From the NCBI GenBank assembly GCA_947311795.1, contig CAMZLX010000150.1, positions 1 through 6,077 on the forward strand: a stretch of DNA of 6,077 nt. The letters run 5' to 3'. The stretch is from an uncultured Zetaproteobacteria bacterium. GTDB taxonomy: Bacteria; Pseudomonadota; Zetaproteobacteria; Mariprofundales; Mariprofundaceae. Below, one piece after another: positions 1 to 6,077 of this stretch. Each line of letters starts with the position of its first letter. The stretch's first letter is position 1. The notes beneath the pieces were generated by a model that had not been told where the DNA came from, did not search any database, and worked only from the letters and a program-made list of their open reading frames with translations. The position numbers and the translations under genes were made by a program.

Positions 1-340
1 CATTTCCTTCACACACAATAGAGAAAGCAAAGGGACCCACAAATCACGGAAACCGAATGAAAGCTACAAGGTCAAAAGGTCTTTGTGTACAGGAAGACCT
101 TTCAGAAGAGAGGAAAGTTTATATTATCATAAACATGTTTTAGCAGAAGACAGCATTGTCATTAGTTTCTAGAACATATTACAACATAGCAGCAGTGTTG
201 CAGTTTCTAGTAAAAATTAGATAAACATATTAACAAATGACAAGAAAATAGACGGAAAAAAAATATCGCAGTGCTTAATCCTCTTGAAGAAAATAAGGGT
301 AGGATGGTAATAGAGAAAGGGGAAAGAGAGAGAGAGCGGA
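1..340. other. AT-rich, non-coding, foreign-looking segment abutting truncated acnA
   Basis: No supportable gene is seen on either strand; the only open frame is the 21-residue tail of the broken aconitase (275-340). By hand count the stretch is about 36% G+C with 5 CpG dinucleotides, against about 19 CpG in the next 340 bases. It contains an A8 run (258-265 region), a polypurine tract on the plus strand from about 296 to 340 ending in an (AG)6 microsatellite at 325-336, a 9-bp direct repeat (AGTTTCTAG at 164-172 and 202-210), and one inverted repeat. The expected 3' end of the aconitase is absent. The texture resembles eukaryotic non-coding DNA more than a bacterial spacer, which suggests a chimeric join, a contaminant, or an insertion. 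This is inference from composition; I recognise no specific element. Confidence 0.55.
75..102. repeat. 9-bp perfect inverted repeat, 10-nt loop
   Basis: AAAGGTCTT (75-83) and AAGACCTTT (94-102) are perfect reverse complements separated by 10 bases. The stem has only 4 G/C pairs of 9 and no T-run follows on either strand, so it is not a convincing intrinsic terminator. It is the strongest hairpin in the 1-340 segment; its role is unknown. Confidence 0.5.
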
Positions 341-2638
341 TTCTTTGCCCGCAATAATCATGACAGGCACGTTATCTGCTTTGTACAACATCGCCGCATC
401 ATAAATGCTCATGGGCTTTTGTGAGGGTTGATGAATGGTTTCACCGCCTTCTGTGCCTGGTGCAAGTTGGTTGCGCAGGCGGATGTTGGCAAATGTGCCT
501 CGCATCATGATTTCGTGATTACCACGGCGTGAGCCATAGGAGTTGAAGTCCTTTTGCGCCACACCGTTGTCTGCCAAATAGCGACCCGCAGGTGAATCTG
601 CCTTAATCGCACCTGCTGGTGAAATATGGTCGGTGGTCACGGAATCGCCAAGCACGGCTAAACAACGCGCACCTGAAATATCTGCAACCGTTTCAGGTTG
701 TTGTTTCATGCCTGTGAAATACGGTGGGTTTTGGATATATGTGGACTTATCATCCCATGCAAAACGCGCTTCACTTGGCGCATCCAAAGCTTGCCAATGT
801 TCATCGCCTGCAAACACATCTTTGTAGGAATCTTCAAATTGTTCTTTGGTCACGCAATCATGCACCACAGCCGCAAGTTCGGCTTGGCTTGGCCAGATGT
901 CTTTGAGGAACACATCATTGCCATCTTTATCTTGCGCCAAAGGCTCATTAAAAATGTCGATATTCATCGTGCCTGCAATGGCGTATGCCACCACAAGTGG
1001 GGGGGATGCTAAATAGTTCATGCGCACTTCAGCGTGAACCCTGCCTTCAAAGTTGCGGTTGCCCGACAACACAGCAGTCACCGATAAATCACCATCGCTA
1101 ATCGCTTTGGACACTTCAACAGGCAGTGGCCCAGAGTTACCAATGCAAGTGGTGCAACCATAACCCACGACATGGAAACCCAAATCTTTGAGTGGGTTCA
1201 TCAAGTCTGCTTTGTTTAAATATTCAGTCACCACCAATGAGCCAGGGCCCAATGATGTTTTCACCCAAGGTGCTGCATTCAAGCCCAATGCCGCAGCCTT
1301 TTTCGCCACAAGCCCTGCGCCAAGCATTACCGTTGGGTTGGAAGTGTTGGTGCATGATGTGATGGCAGCAATCACCACCGCACCATCTTCAATGGTCACA
1401 TCTTTACCGTTAATCGTTGTTTGCACAGGTTTAGAGCTTAAACCCGCTTCGGATTTAATCACTTCCACATCTTTTTGAAATGCAGCTTTGGCTTCACTCA
1501 AAACGATGCGGTCTTGCGGGCGTTTGGGCCCTGAAATGGATGGTACAACCGTGCTCATATCAAGGCTGATGGTTTCATCATACACAGCCTTGTTTTCACC
1601 ACCATCGCGGAACATGCCTTGCGCTTGATAATAAGCTTTGATGAGCTCTTTTTGCTCACCGCGACCAGTGAGTTCGATGTAGTTCAATGTTTCATCATCA
1701 ATGGGAAAGATGCCGCATGTTGCGCCATATTCAGGAGCCATATTGGCAATGGTTGCGCGGTCTGCGAGCGGCAATGAATCCAAACCAGTACCATAAAATT
1801 CAACGAATTTACCGACCACACCATGGTTGCGTAGCATTTCAACTATCGTCAGCACCAAATCCGTGGCTAATGCGCCTTCAGGCAGTTCGCCAGTGAGTTC
1901 AAAGCCAACCACCTTCGGCACAAGCATAGACACTGGCTGCCCAAGCATCGCAGCTTCAGCTTCAATGCCGCCCACGCCCCAACCAAGGATACCCAAACCA
2001 TTAATCATGGTGGTGTGTGAATCGGTGCCAATCAATGTATCGGGGTATGCTACGTTGTCGTCATTCACAAATACTGTGCGGGCAAGATTTTCAAGGTTCA
2101 CCTGATGCACAATGCCCGTACCGGGAGGCACAACTTTGAAGGTTTCAAACGCATTTTGACCCCATTTGAGGAATTTATAGCGTTCTTCATTGCGTACATA
2201 TTCAATGGCCGTGTTCAGTTCTGCGGCATCGTTGGATGCGAAGTTGTCCACCTGCACGGAATGGTCAATCACCAATTCAGCAGGCGCAAGCGGGTTAATT
2301 TTGGCAGGGTCGCCGCCCAAATCCGCCATGGCATCACGCATTGCCGCCAAATCCACAACTGCGGGAACGCCTGTAAAATCCTGCATCAATACACGCGCTG
2401 GCATGTAGGCAATTTCTCTGGGTTCATCGCCTTGCTTGCGGTTAATCAATGCTAAAATGTCTTCGCGGGTGACATTCACACCATCTTCACGGCGAAGTAA
2501 GTTTTCCAACAACACTTTGAGCGAGAAGGGCAGGTGGGATGTATCGCCTGCGGCATCAAGTTTGAAGTAGGTGTAGTCTTTACCGTTTACATTTAAAGTG
2601 TTTTTGGCATCAAAAGTTTGGCTTGCTGTGTTGCTCAA
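275..2638 (-). CDS. acnA: Aconitate hydratase A, 3' end lost (truncated)
   Basis: Aconitase interconverts citrate and isocitrate through cis-aconitate in the cytoplasm (TCA and glyoxylate cycles) using a [4Fe-4S] cluster. The cluster ligands are visible: C429 in [10 protein letters not shown], and C495 and C498 in [12 protein letters not shown]. Other hallmarks are DSHT (206-209), SGNRNFEGR (525-533), [13 protein letters not shown] (664-676) and [16 protein letters not shown] (701-716). The start is TTG at 2638, fixed by a GAGGAG ribosome site 6 nt upstream. Normal AcnA proteins have about 890 residues; here homology ends at AGKE (763-766) and 21 unrelated residues follow to a stop at 275. 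The missing part is most of the swivel domain, including the GSSRDW segment with a substrate-binding arginine, so this product should be inactive if the sequence is real. The abrupt change in base composition at the same point favours a join or insertion over gradual decay. Family identity is certain; the cause of truncation is not. Confidence 0.95.
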   Translation of the reverse strand: MSNTASQTFDAKNTLNVNGKDYTYFKLDAAGDTSHLPFSLKVLLENLLRREDGVNVTREDILALINRKQGDEPREIAYMPARVLMQDFTGVPAVVDLAAMRDAMADLGGDPAKINPLAPAELVIDHSVQVDNFASNDAAELNTAIEYVRNEERYKFLKWGQNAFETFKVVPPGTGIVHQVNLENLARTVFVNDDNVAYPDTLIGTDSHTTMINGLGILGWGVGGIEAEAAMLGQPVSMLVPKVVGFELTGELPEGALATDLVLTIVEMLRNHGVVGKFVEFYGTGLDSLPLADRATIANMAPEYGATCGIFPIDDETLNYIELTGRGEQKELIKAYYQAQGMFRDGGENKAVYDETISLDMSTVVPSISGPKRPQDRIVLSEAKAAFQKDVEVIKSEAGLSSKPVQTTINGKDVTIEDGAVVIAAITSCTNTSNPTVMLGAGLVAKKAAALGLNAAPWVKTSLGPGSLVVTEYLNKADLMNPLKDLGFHVVGYGCTTCIGNSGPLPVEVSKAISDGDLSVTAVLSGNRNFEGRVHAEVRMNYLASPPLVVAYAIAGTMNIDIFNEPLAQDKDGNDVFLKDIWPSQAELAAVVHDCVTKEQFEDSYKDVFAGDEHWQALDAPSEARFAWDDKSTYIQNPPYFTGMKQQPETVADISGARCLAVLGDSVTTDHISPAGAIKADSPAGRYLADNGVAQKDFNSYGSRRGNHEIMMRGTFANIRLRNQLAPGTEGGETIHQPSQKPMSIYDAAMLYKADNVPVMIIAGKESALSLFPLSLLPSYPYFLQED

Positions 2639-2644
2639 GGTGCG

Positions 2645-2650
2645 CTCCTC
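2645..2650 (-). promoter_or_regulatory. Shine-Dalgarno of acnA, supports TTG start
   Basis: On the minus strand GAGGAG lies 6 nt before the TTG at 2638-2636. No ATG or GTG fits better: the encoded N-terminus ([15 protein letters not shown]) matches the usual short lead-in of AcnA proteins before the first conserved segment. This is the only strong ribosome site seen upstream of any gene in the window. Confidence 0.8.
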
Positions 2651-2788
2651 AGTGTGTCTATAAATATATTGAGCGACACCATAACAAAAGCGCGTTTTTA
2701 TGCCATAATTTTGCGATTGAAGTGTAAGGTAATCTAATTAAAACAAAGCTTATTTTAGAGTGGTGCTTGTGGATAACATCGTATGGAA
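2651..2788 (-). other. acnA leader region, no confident promoter
   Basis: This AT-rich stretch lies upstream of acnA on the minus strand and must contain its promoter unless transcription comes from further up. AT-rich hexamers such as TATATT (plus 2665-2670) occur, but none has a good -35 at 16-18 bp, so no promoter is called. No Fur-box-like palindrome is seen here. A perfect DnaA-box 9-mer, TTATCCACA on the minus strand at 2768-2776, is present once and may be chance. Confidence 0.4.
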
Positions 2789-2806
2789 GCCCGACTTTAG
2801 TCGGGC
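2789..2806. repeat. Perfect GC-rich hairpin (7-bp stem, 4-nt loop)
   Basis: GCCCGAC (2789-2795) and GTCGGGC (2800-2806) flank the loop TTTA. The stem is strong enough for a terminator, but neither strand follows it with a clear T-run, so a bidirectional intrinsic terminator is only possible. It lies at the edge of the palindrome cluster that extends to 2968 and may belong to the same repeat. Confidence 0.6.
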
Positions 2807-2831
2807 AAGCTTTGTCTCAGTGCGCGACTAA

Positions 2832-2968
2832 CACCCCAGGGTGCTCTCTCAGGCTTGCGCCTTCATCTTGAGTCGCATTCCAATGGTTGTAATATTCATT
2901 ATTGTGATTGACCGAGGTTGAAGTAGGCGACACCCCGCTGCCTTGCAGCACCCCTCTAGCCAGAGGGG
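2832..2968. repeat. Cluster of short palindromes, likely dispersed intergenic repeat
   Basis: Four perfect small palindromes are packed here: CACCC/GGGTG (2832-2843), AGGC/GCCT (2851-2862), GCTGC/GCAGC with a 3-nt loop (2937-2949), and CCCCTCT/AGAGGGG with a 4-nt loop (2951-2968). On the minus strand the last two read as CCCCTCT hairpin, then GGGGTG, a small GC hairpin, and GGGGTGT. From memory, this architecture (C-rich/G-rich hairpin, then TG, a short hairpin, then GGGTGT) recurs as a dispersed intergenic repeat in many bacterial genomes and often yields spurious short ORFs. No T-run follows the 2951-2968 hairpin, so it is not a standard terminator for the small gene that ends at 2980. No transposase or target-site duplication is visible. 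Confidence 0.5.
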
Positions 2969-2979
2969 AATGGGCAGCG

Positions 2980-3126
2980 CTAGTTTGAAAGAGCTTGTTG
3001 TGTGTCTTGTTTGTCGTTGCTGCGTCTAAGCTTTTTACTTTGCTTTTTCGCATCAGCTTTTTTGCCCCAAAACCCCTTGCCTTGTTTTGCACCTGTATGT
3101 TCTGTTTTCTTGATTTCGTATGCCAT
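2980..3126 (-). CDS. Small basic protein, 48 residues, unknown function
   Basis: ATG at 3126 opens 48 codons ending in TAG at 2980-2982. The product starts MAYEIKKTEHTGAKQGKGFW, continues with GKKADAKKQSKKLRR, and ends in a Gln-rich tail (KQDTQQALSN). It is strongly basic (about one third Lys/Arg), has a Gly-rich G-K-G-F-W-G centre, and has no cysteine, signal peptide or membrane segment. The layout, with a TEH-G-AK-G-G-WG core followed by a Lys/Arg-rich helix, resembles small conserved hypothetical proteins I recall from proteobacteria, but I cannot name a family. A GGA lies 6 nt before the ATG, a weak ribosome site. It begins 81 nt after the lipoprotein stop on the same strand with no terminator seen between, so co-transcription is possible. 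A longer overlapping frame (2817-3092) runs into the palindrome cluster and is less protein-like. The basic composition would suit nucleic-acid or ribosome binding, but that is speculation. Confidence 0.6.
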   Translation of the reverse strand: MAYEIKKTEHTGAKQGKGFWGKKADAKKQSKKLRRSNDKQDTQQALSN

Positions 3127-3207
3127 TACACATCCAATTTATCAATCGCTTGCATGATTTATGTTGTAAAAGGAATGTAAGGATTGAGCTTTTAAAATCA
3201 TAAACTC

Positions 3208-5682
3208 TTATTTTTGGAGAACAATTCCCCATTCCGTAATAGGGGAAGAAGCGTTTCGGTCATATACACGGAAGGCAAATCCATTCACCTCCATGTTCTG
3301 TAAAGAACTCGCTGATAAATCATTACAGTTGAAAAAGGCATCACAGTATTGGAAGCGGTAAGGCTTACTTGAACCAACTGTTAGCTTGGTCGTTAGGTCG
3401 AAAGAAAAAGTGGAAAATTCAGATGCACCTTTAATAGCCAAGAATGTTAAACTATTTGATACTGAATCGTACATAAGAGATACGCCACTTGTTAGCGTAG
3501 GAAATGTGAAATCTTGGGTGCTTAGTTGTGTGAGAGGATTAAATACCTTGCCAGCACTACCATATAATAAACCATTCATGAATAAAACTTCAGAGCCAAT
3601 ACCTTGACTCCAATGGCATGCGATAAATGTAATACCCGTGTTGTTCACAGTATAAGAACTTAAGCCTTGCGGTATTGAATTAATAGGTAGCCCAAAGAGC
3701 TCACTCGCAGCCCCAAAAGCAATAACATTTCCTTCACCTACAGTGTTGGTGGTGTTGTTTGCAAGGGGTACGCCATTTTTATAGATACTAATTCCTTGGT
3801 GGTTGCGATTAGGTATATCAAATTTGGCAACCGCAACTGAGTATGGGTCTCCTGGTGCAACTGCCAAATCCTCTGCATAAAAAGAAGTTCCGAAGATAGG
3901 GTCACCACCCAGAGAAAATGTTGGGTTGAGGGTCATATTAGGTAAGTTAAGAGACCTAACCTTCGGCTCTCCAAACATACCGACATAAAGTTTGCTCCCA
4001 TCTTGAGATAAAGCAATAGGACCAGGGTTGATGCCTACCAGAACAGAATTTGTAACACTGCTTGTTGCTGGATCAATCGCAATAATATGATTAGCATAGC
4101 TTAAAGCGTCACTATGAATACTTGCATAAAGTTTGCTACTGTAAATATCGTAAACAATATCGTTGGCGGCGTAAGGCAGTTTAATAAAGCTGTTGCTTCG
4201 TGTGTCTTCAAATGTAGTTGTGGTCGAAGGAGTAGGATTGGTGCTCGTTTCATTCCTTACCCTTGTCTCCTTGATAAGTCCAACTTGTGGAGACCGCCAA
4301 GCGGTTGAATTTAAGGTTGTTGCTGCAATTCCTCCTGAAGAAAGGCGAGCTTTTTGTTTGTTTACACTTCGTATTTCAAAGGTGCTCGGAAAACTTCCAA
4401 GTGGTGTATTTACTGTGCTGAAGGAATACACATCACTGCTAAATTCAATAATACCCGTGTCATCCGTACCATCAAAGTCAATGTCGCCTAAATTAACATT
4501 GATTAGGGTTTGTTGGCATTGCCCACCAGTGCTTAAAGGAAACTGAACAAGTTTGATTGGAGTGGGTGGCACTGACGGTTGTATATTTGCTTGACGGGCA
4601 AGGTGGGACCAACTGTAAACCCCCGTATTGTCTGTGCTGGTGTATATATCAGTTGTGATAGGAAGAAGAGATGATCTTATTTCGCTCGTATGCTTCGTAT
4701 TTACGCCTTGAATATTAAATAAACCTTTGTTTAGCAGTAAACTGGTGTGTTTTTCTAAAGGATATGTGCTAAGGGTTGTATAGCTATCCATCATGGTTGC
4801 ACTATAAACATCAAATGGATAATACTCTACCCCATAACCCATGGAGGCTATGACAGCATCTCCTGTGATGCATGTTGATGCTTTCTCAATAGGGATAATG
4901 TAGTCAGCAAGTTCCTCAGTTGCATATTCCGAGGTGGATGGAGAATTATAAACAGTTTTAATTACGCCAACATTTCGTGCCATCCACTCTGTGGTTGAGT
5001 TATTGCTGTTAATGTTGATTGTATTGCCATCTACGGTAGCTGAGGCTGTAATGGTTTGCGTTATTTCAGTGCGTATTGTATCAGCAAATGTTCCTGCAAT
5101 TACGGTTAATGGTTCAACGGCTGCAAAGGTTACATCGATATTATATGTGCCAAAGACATGAGGAGAGTTGGCACTATATGGGTCAATGGGACCAAAATCT
5201 ACGTTTGAATAGGTTTGTGTACATTTCTTCCCAATAGATATCGGAAAAATAGCAGTATTAAGCGGAGTGGTTGCAGTATTATCCAAAACAATAGACCACT
5301 CTGTGGAGCCTTTTATTGTATCCATGTGAACATAGCTTCTATCAAATCCCTGTGCTAGATAATTGGTTGCAGTGATGATTGAAGTTTGGGTTCCGTTAAT
5401 ATTCTGAGAGCCATCCACATTAACTTCATTGGTATAAGGAATGTTCGGTGCCATTGTTAATGTTGCTGTTCCTTTATATACCCACCGACTATTAGGGTTC
5501 AGAGGGAAGAAGTCAGAAGGGTTAGGAATAGATATGCTTCCACCTGAGCAGGTTGTGATTGAGGATGCCTTATTTGCGGGTGCTGGTTCTGTTCCAAGTT
5601 GGCTGCCCGTATTTGAGCTGTCTGGACAGGCAGTTAACAAAAAAAGGGTAACAAGAATAAGTGTTCTCTTTATCAATTTCAT
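3208..5682 (-). CDS. Large exported lipoprotein: duplicated Cys module plus beta-propeller-like region
   Basis: The 824-residue product begins with a basic, hydrophobic signal and a lipobox LTAC (residues 16-19); C19 would be lipidated. Position +2 is Pro, not Asp, which predicts outer-membrane sorting. A Ser/Asn/Pro-rich linker (20-42) leads to two related modules. Module 1 is about 43-268 and module 2 about 269-480. Each opens with a TC segment (C45, C271) and an aromatic stretch (DFFPL, EYYPF), has a matching internal block (GKKCTQTYSNVDFGPID at 151-167; GGQCQQTLINVNLGDID at 386-402), and ends with a W-x(5)-VG-IK motif (W233, W462). Residues about 498-700 resemble bacterial beta-propellers: a YASI/IIAIDP strand pair, an ALSQDGSKLYVGMFG blade (557-571), and AEDLAVAPGDPYSVAVA (603-619). 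The C-terminus adds C780 and C786. No catalytic motif is seen; a binding, adhesion or scaffold role is inferred. ATG at 5682 gives a textbook signal peptide but has no Shine-Dalgarno. It diverges from fur across a Fur box. Confidence 0.85.
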   Translation of the reverse strand: MKLIKRTLILVTLFLLTACPDSSNTGSQLGTEPAPANKASSITTCSGGSISIPNPSDFFPLNPNSRWVYKGTATLTMAPNIPYTNEVNVDGSQNINGTQTSIITATNYLAQGFDRSYVHMDTIKGSTEWSIVLDNTATTPLNTAIFPISIGKKCTQTYSNVDFGPIDPYSANSPHVFGTYNIDVTFAAVEPLTVIAGTFADTIRTEITQTITASATVDGNTININSNNSTTEWMARNVGVIKTVYNSPSTSEYATEELADYIIPIEKASTCITGDAVIASMGYGVEYYPFDVYSATMMDSYTTLSTYPLEKHTSLLLNKGLFNIQGVNTKHTSEIRSSLLPITTDIYTSTDNTGVYSWSHLARQANIQPSVPPTPIKLVQFPLSTGGQCQQTLINVNLGDIDFDGTDDTGIIEFSSDVYSFSTVNTPLGSFPSTFEIRSVNKQKARLSSGGIAATTLNSTAWRSPQVGLIKETRVRNETSTNPTPSTTTTFEDTRSNSFIKLPYAANDIVYDIYSSKLYASIHSDALSYANHIIAIDPATSSVTNSVLVGINPGPIALSQDGSKLYVGMFGEPKVRSLNLPNMTLNPTFSLGGDPIFGTSFYAEDLAVAPGDPYSVAVAKFDIPNRNHQGISIYKNGVPLANNTTNTVGEGNVIAFGAASELFGLPINSIPQGLSSYTVNNTGITFIACHWSQGIGSEVLFMNGLLYGSAGKVFNPLTQLSTQDFTFPTLTSGVSLMYDSVSNSLTFLAIKGASEFSTFSFDLTTKLTVGSSKPYRFQYCDAFFNCNDLSASSLQNMEVNGFAFRVYDRNASSPITEWGIVLQK

Positions 5683-5688
5683 TAAAGA

Positions 5689-5716
5689 AATTTAACTAAG
5701 TTATTATACGTGTCAA
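5689..5716 (-). promoter_or_regulatory. Candidate promoter of the lipoprotein gene
   Basis: On the minus strand a perfect TTGACA (5711-5716) is followed after 16 bp by TAAATT (5689-5694), a 4/6 match to the -10 consensus. Transcription would then start at about 5682, the A of the ATG, giving a leaderless mRNA. A perfect TATAAT (5703-5708) also lies only 2 bp after TTGACA; used as the -10 it has no recognisable -35 but would give a leader of about 14 nt. The two readings cannot be separated from sequence alone. Confidence 0.45.
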
Positions 5717-5727
5717 ATAAAAAACGC

Positions 5728-5757
5728 TTGCACTATGATAGTGATAGTGATTATCAT
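5728..5757 (+). promoter_or_regulatory. Candidate promoter of fur
   Basis: TTGCAC (5728-5733, 3/6 to consensus) and TATCAT (5752-5757, 5/6) are 18 bp apart. A start about 7 nt beyond the -10 falls near 5764, two bases before the fur ATG at 5766. The Fur box covers the spacer and most of the -10, so bound Fur would block RNA polymerase. The weak -35 keeps confidence moderate. Confidence 0.45.
5737..5756. promoter_or_regulatory. Fur box in the fur/lipoprotein divergent region
   Basis: GATAGTGATAGTGATTATC (5737-5755) matches the classical 19-bp Fur box GATAATGATAATCATTATC at 16 of 19 positions. In the 7-1-7 view, TGATAGT-G-ATTATCA (5742-5756) differs from TGATAAT-N-ATTATCA at one base, and a weaker overlapping 7-1-7 site (10 of 14) lies 6 bp to the left, as in extended Fur sites that bind two dimers. 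It ends 9 bp before the fur ATG and lies about 20 bp upstream of the lipoprotein TTGACA, so iron-dependent repression of fur is likely and of the lipoprotein gene possible. Confidence 0.85.
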
Positions 5758-5765
5758 TCGATATT

Positions 5766-6077
5766 ATGCAGAAGCTCACCGCACAACGCCAAGCCATTTT
5801 GGATATGATTAATCGCTCAGATAAACACTGGGATGCGGATGAAGTGGCATTTAAACTCAAAGAAAAAGGTATCAGCATTGGTATTGCCACAGTGTATCGC
5901 GGGCTTGCAGCATTGGCAGAGCAAGGGCTGATTGAATCGATTCAGCTTGCGGATAAAAAGCGGTATGAACGCGCGGATAAAAAACATCACGACCATTTGA
6001 TTTGTACAGTATGTGGCGCGATTGAAGAGTTTTGTAAGCCTGAAATTGAGGCGCTGCAAGATAAAGTAGCAGCAGAG
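5766..6077 (+). CDS. fur: Fur-family ferric uptake regulator, N-terminal 104 residues (runs off window)
   Basis: Fur is a cytoplasmic dimeric repressor that binds DNA when loaded with Fe(II). The visible part holds the winged-helix domain (about 1-65) with the recognition-helix signature IGIATVYRGLAAL (38-50), then the hinge and start of the dimerisation domain. Metal ligands line up with E. coli Fur: H21 (His33), E68 (Glu81), and HHDH at 74-77 (His87-His90). C80 and C83 (LICTVCG) are the first structural-zinc pair of many Fur proteins, and IEEFCKPEIEALQDKVAAE follows the E. coli sequence pattern. ATG at 5766 is the only start: an in-frame TGA at 5748-5750 closes the frame upstream and the next ATG would delete the first helix. 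The N-terminus is about 10 residues shorter than E. coli Fur (it starts QKLTAQRQAIL). No Shine-Dalgarno precedes the ATG. The nearby Fur box supports Fur over Zur or PerR. The remaining ~30-45 residues lie outside the window. Confidence 0.93.
   Translation, partial: MQKLTAQRQAILDMINRSDKHWDADEVAFKLKEKGISIGIATVYRGLAALAEQGLIESIQLADKKRYERADKKHHDHLICTVCGAIEEFCKPEIEALQDKVAAE

Noticed and set aside
164..210. AGTTTCTAG direct repeat as insertion target-site duplication
   Set aside because: Both copies lie inside the foreign-looking segment and neither is at the aconitase junction near 340, so they cannot mark the insertion ends.
633..2455. Several plus-strand open frames inside acnA
   Set aside because: All lie antisense to strongly conserved aconitase sequence and show no protein-like motifs or ribosome sites.
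2768..2776. Perfect DnaA box (TTATCCACA on the minus strand)
   Set aside because: It is a single copy with no clustered boxes, AT-rich unwinding element or dnaA/dnaN neighbours; a lone 9-mer in 6 kb is plausible by chance.
2951..2968. CCCCTCT/AGAGGGG hairpin as a Rho-independent terminator for the small gene
   Set aside because: It lies 12 nt after the stop codon, a suitable place, but no T-run follows on the minus strand, and it fits the neighbouring repeat architecture better.
2817..3092. Minus-strand open frame of 91 codons across the palindrome cluster
   Set aside because: It needs a GTG start, overlaps the better 48-codon ORF in another frame, and its second half is a translation of the hairpin repeat, a common source of spurious ORFs.
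5696..6059. Minus-strand open frames opposite fur
   Set aside because: They are antisense shadows of a clear Fur coding sequence and have no recognisable protein features.

Overview
The window looks like chromosomal DNA of a Gram-negative proteobacterium: an AcnA-type aconitase, an exported lipoprotein with a lipobox, and a Fur regulator with a classical Fur box. The exact lineage cannot be fixed from the sequence. An iron-associated marine proteobacterium (gamma- or zeta-like) is only a guess from the overall look of the genes.

Layout. Bases 1-340 are AT-rich (about 36% G+C by hand count), poor in CpG and without coding potential; they do not look like the rest of the window. At about base 340 they abut an aconitase gene (acnA, minus strand, start at 2638). 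Its reading frame is normal for 766 residues and then breaks inside the conserved AGKE-YG-GSSRDW segment, so the last ~120 residues of the enzyme are missing. The 2651-2979 spacer holds the acnA leader and a cluster of short perfect palindromes that resembles a dispersed intergenic repeat. Just beyond it is a 48-codon basic ORF (2980-3126, minus). Next is an 824-residue lipoprotein gene (3208-5682, minus) with two tandem copies of a cysteine-containing module followed by a beta-propeller-like region. At the right edge, the divergent fur gene (5766 onward, plus) runs off the window.

How the parts relate. The 83-bp gap between the lipoprotein gene and fur holds a near-consensus Fur box over the likely fur -10 element, so fur is probably autoregulated. 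The divergent lipoprotein gene may share that control. Neither divergent gene has a Shine-Dalgarno sequence, and the best promoter placement for each puts the transcription start at or within about 2 nt of the ATG, so leaderless mRNAs are possible. The window's main anomalies are the abrupt aconitase break, the shared Fur-controlled intergenic region, the duplicated-module lipoprotein and the small basic ORF beside the palindrome cluster.
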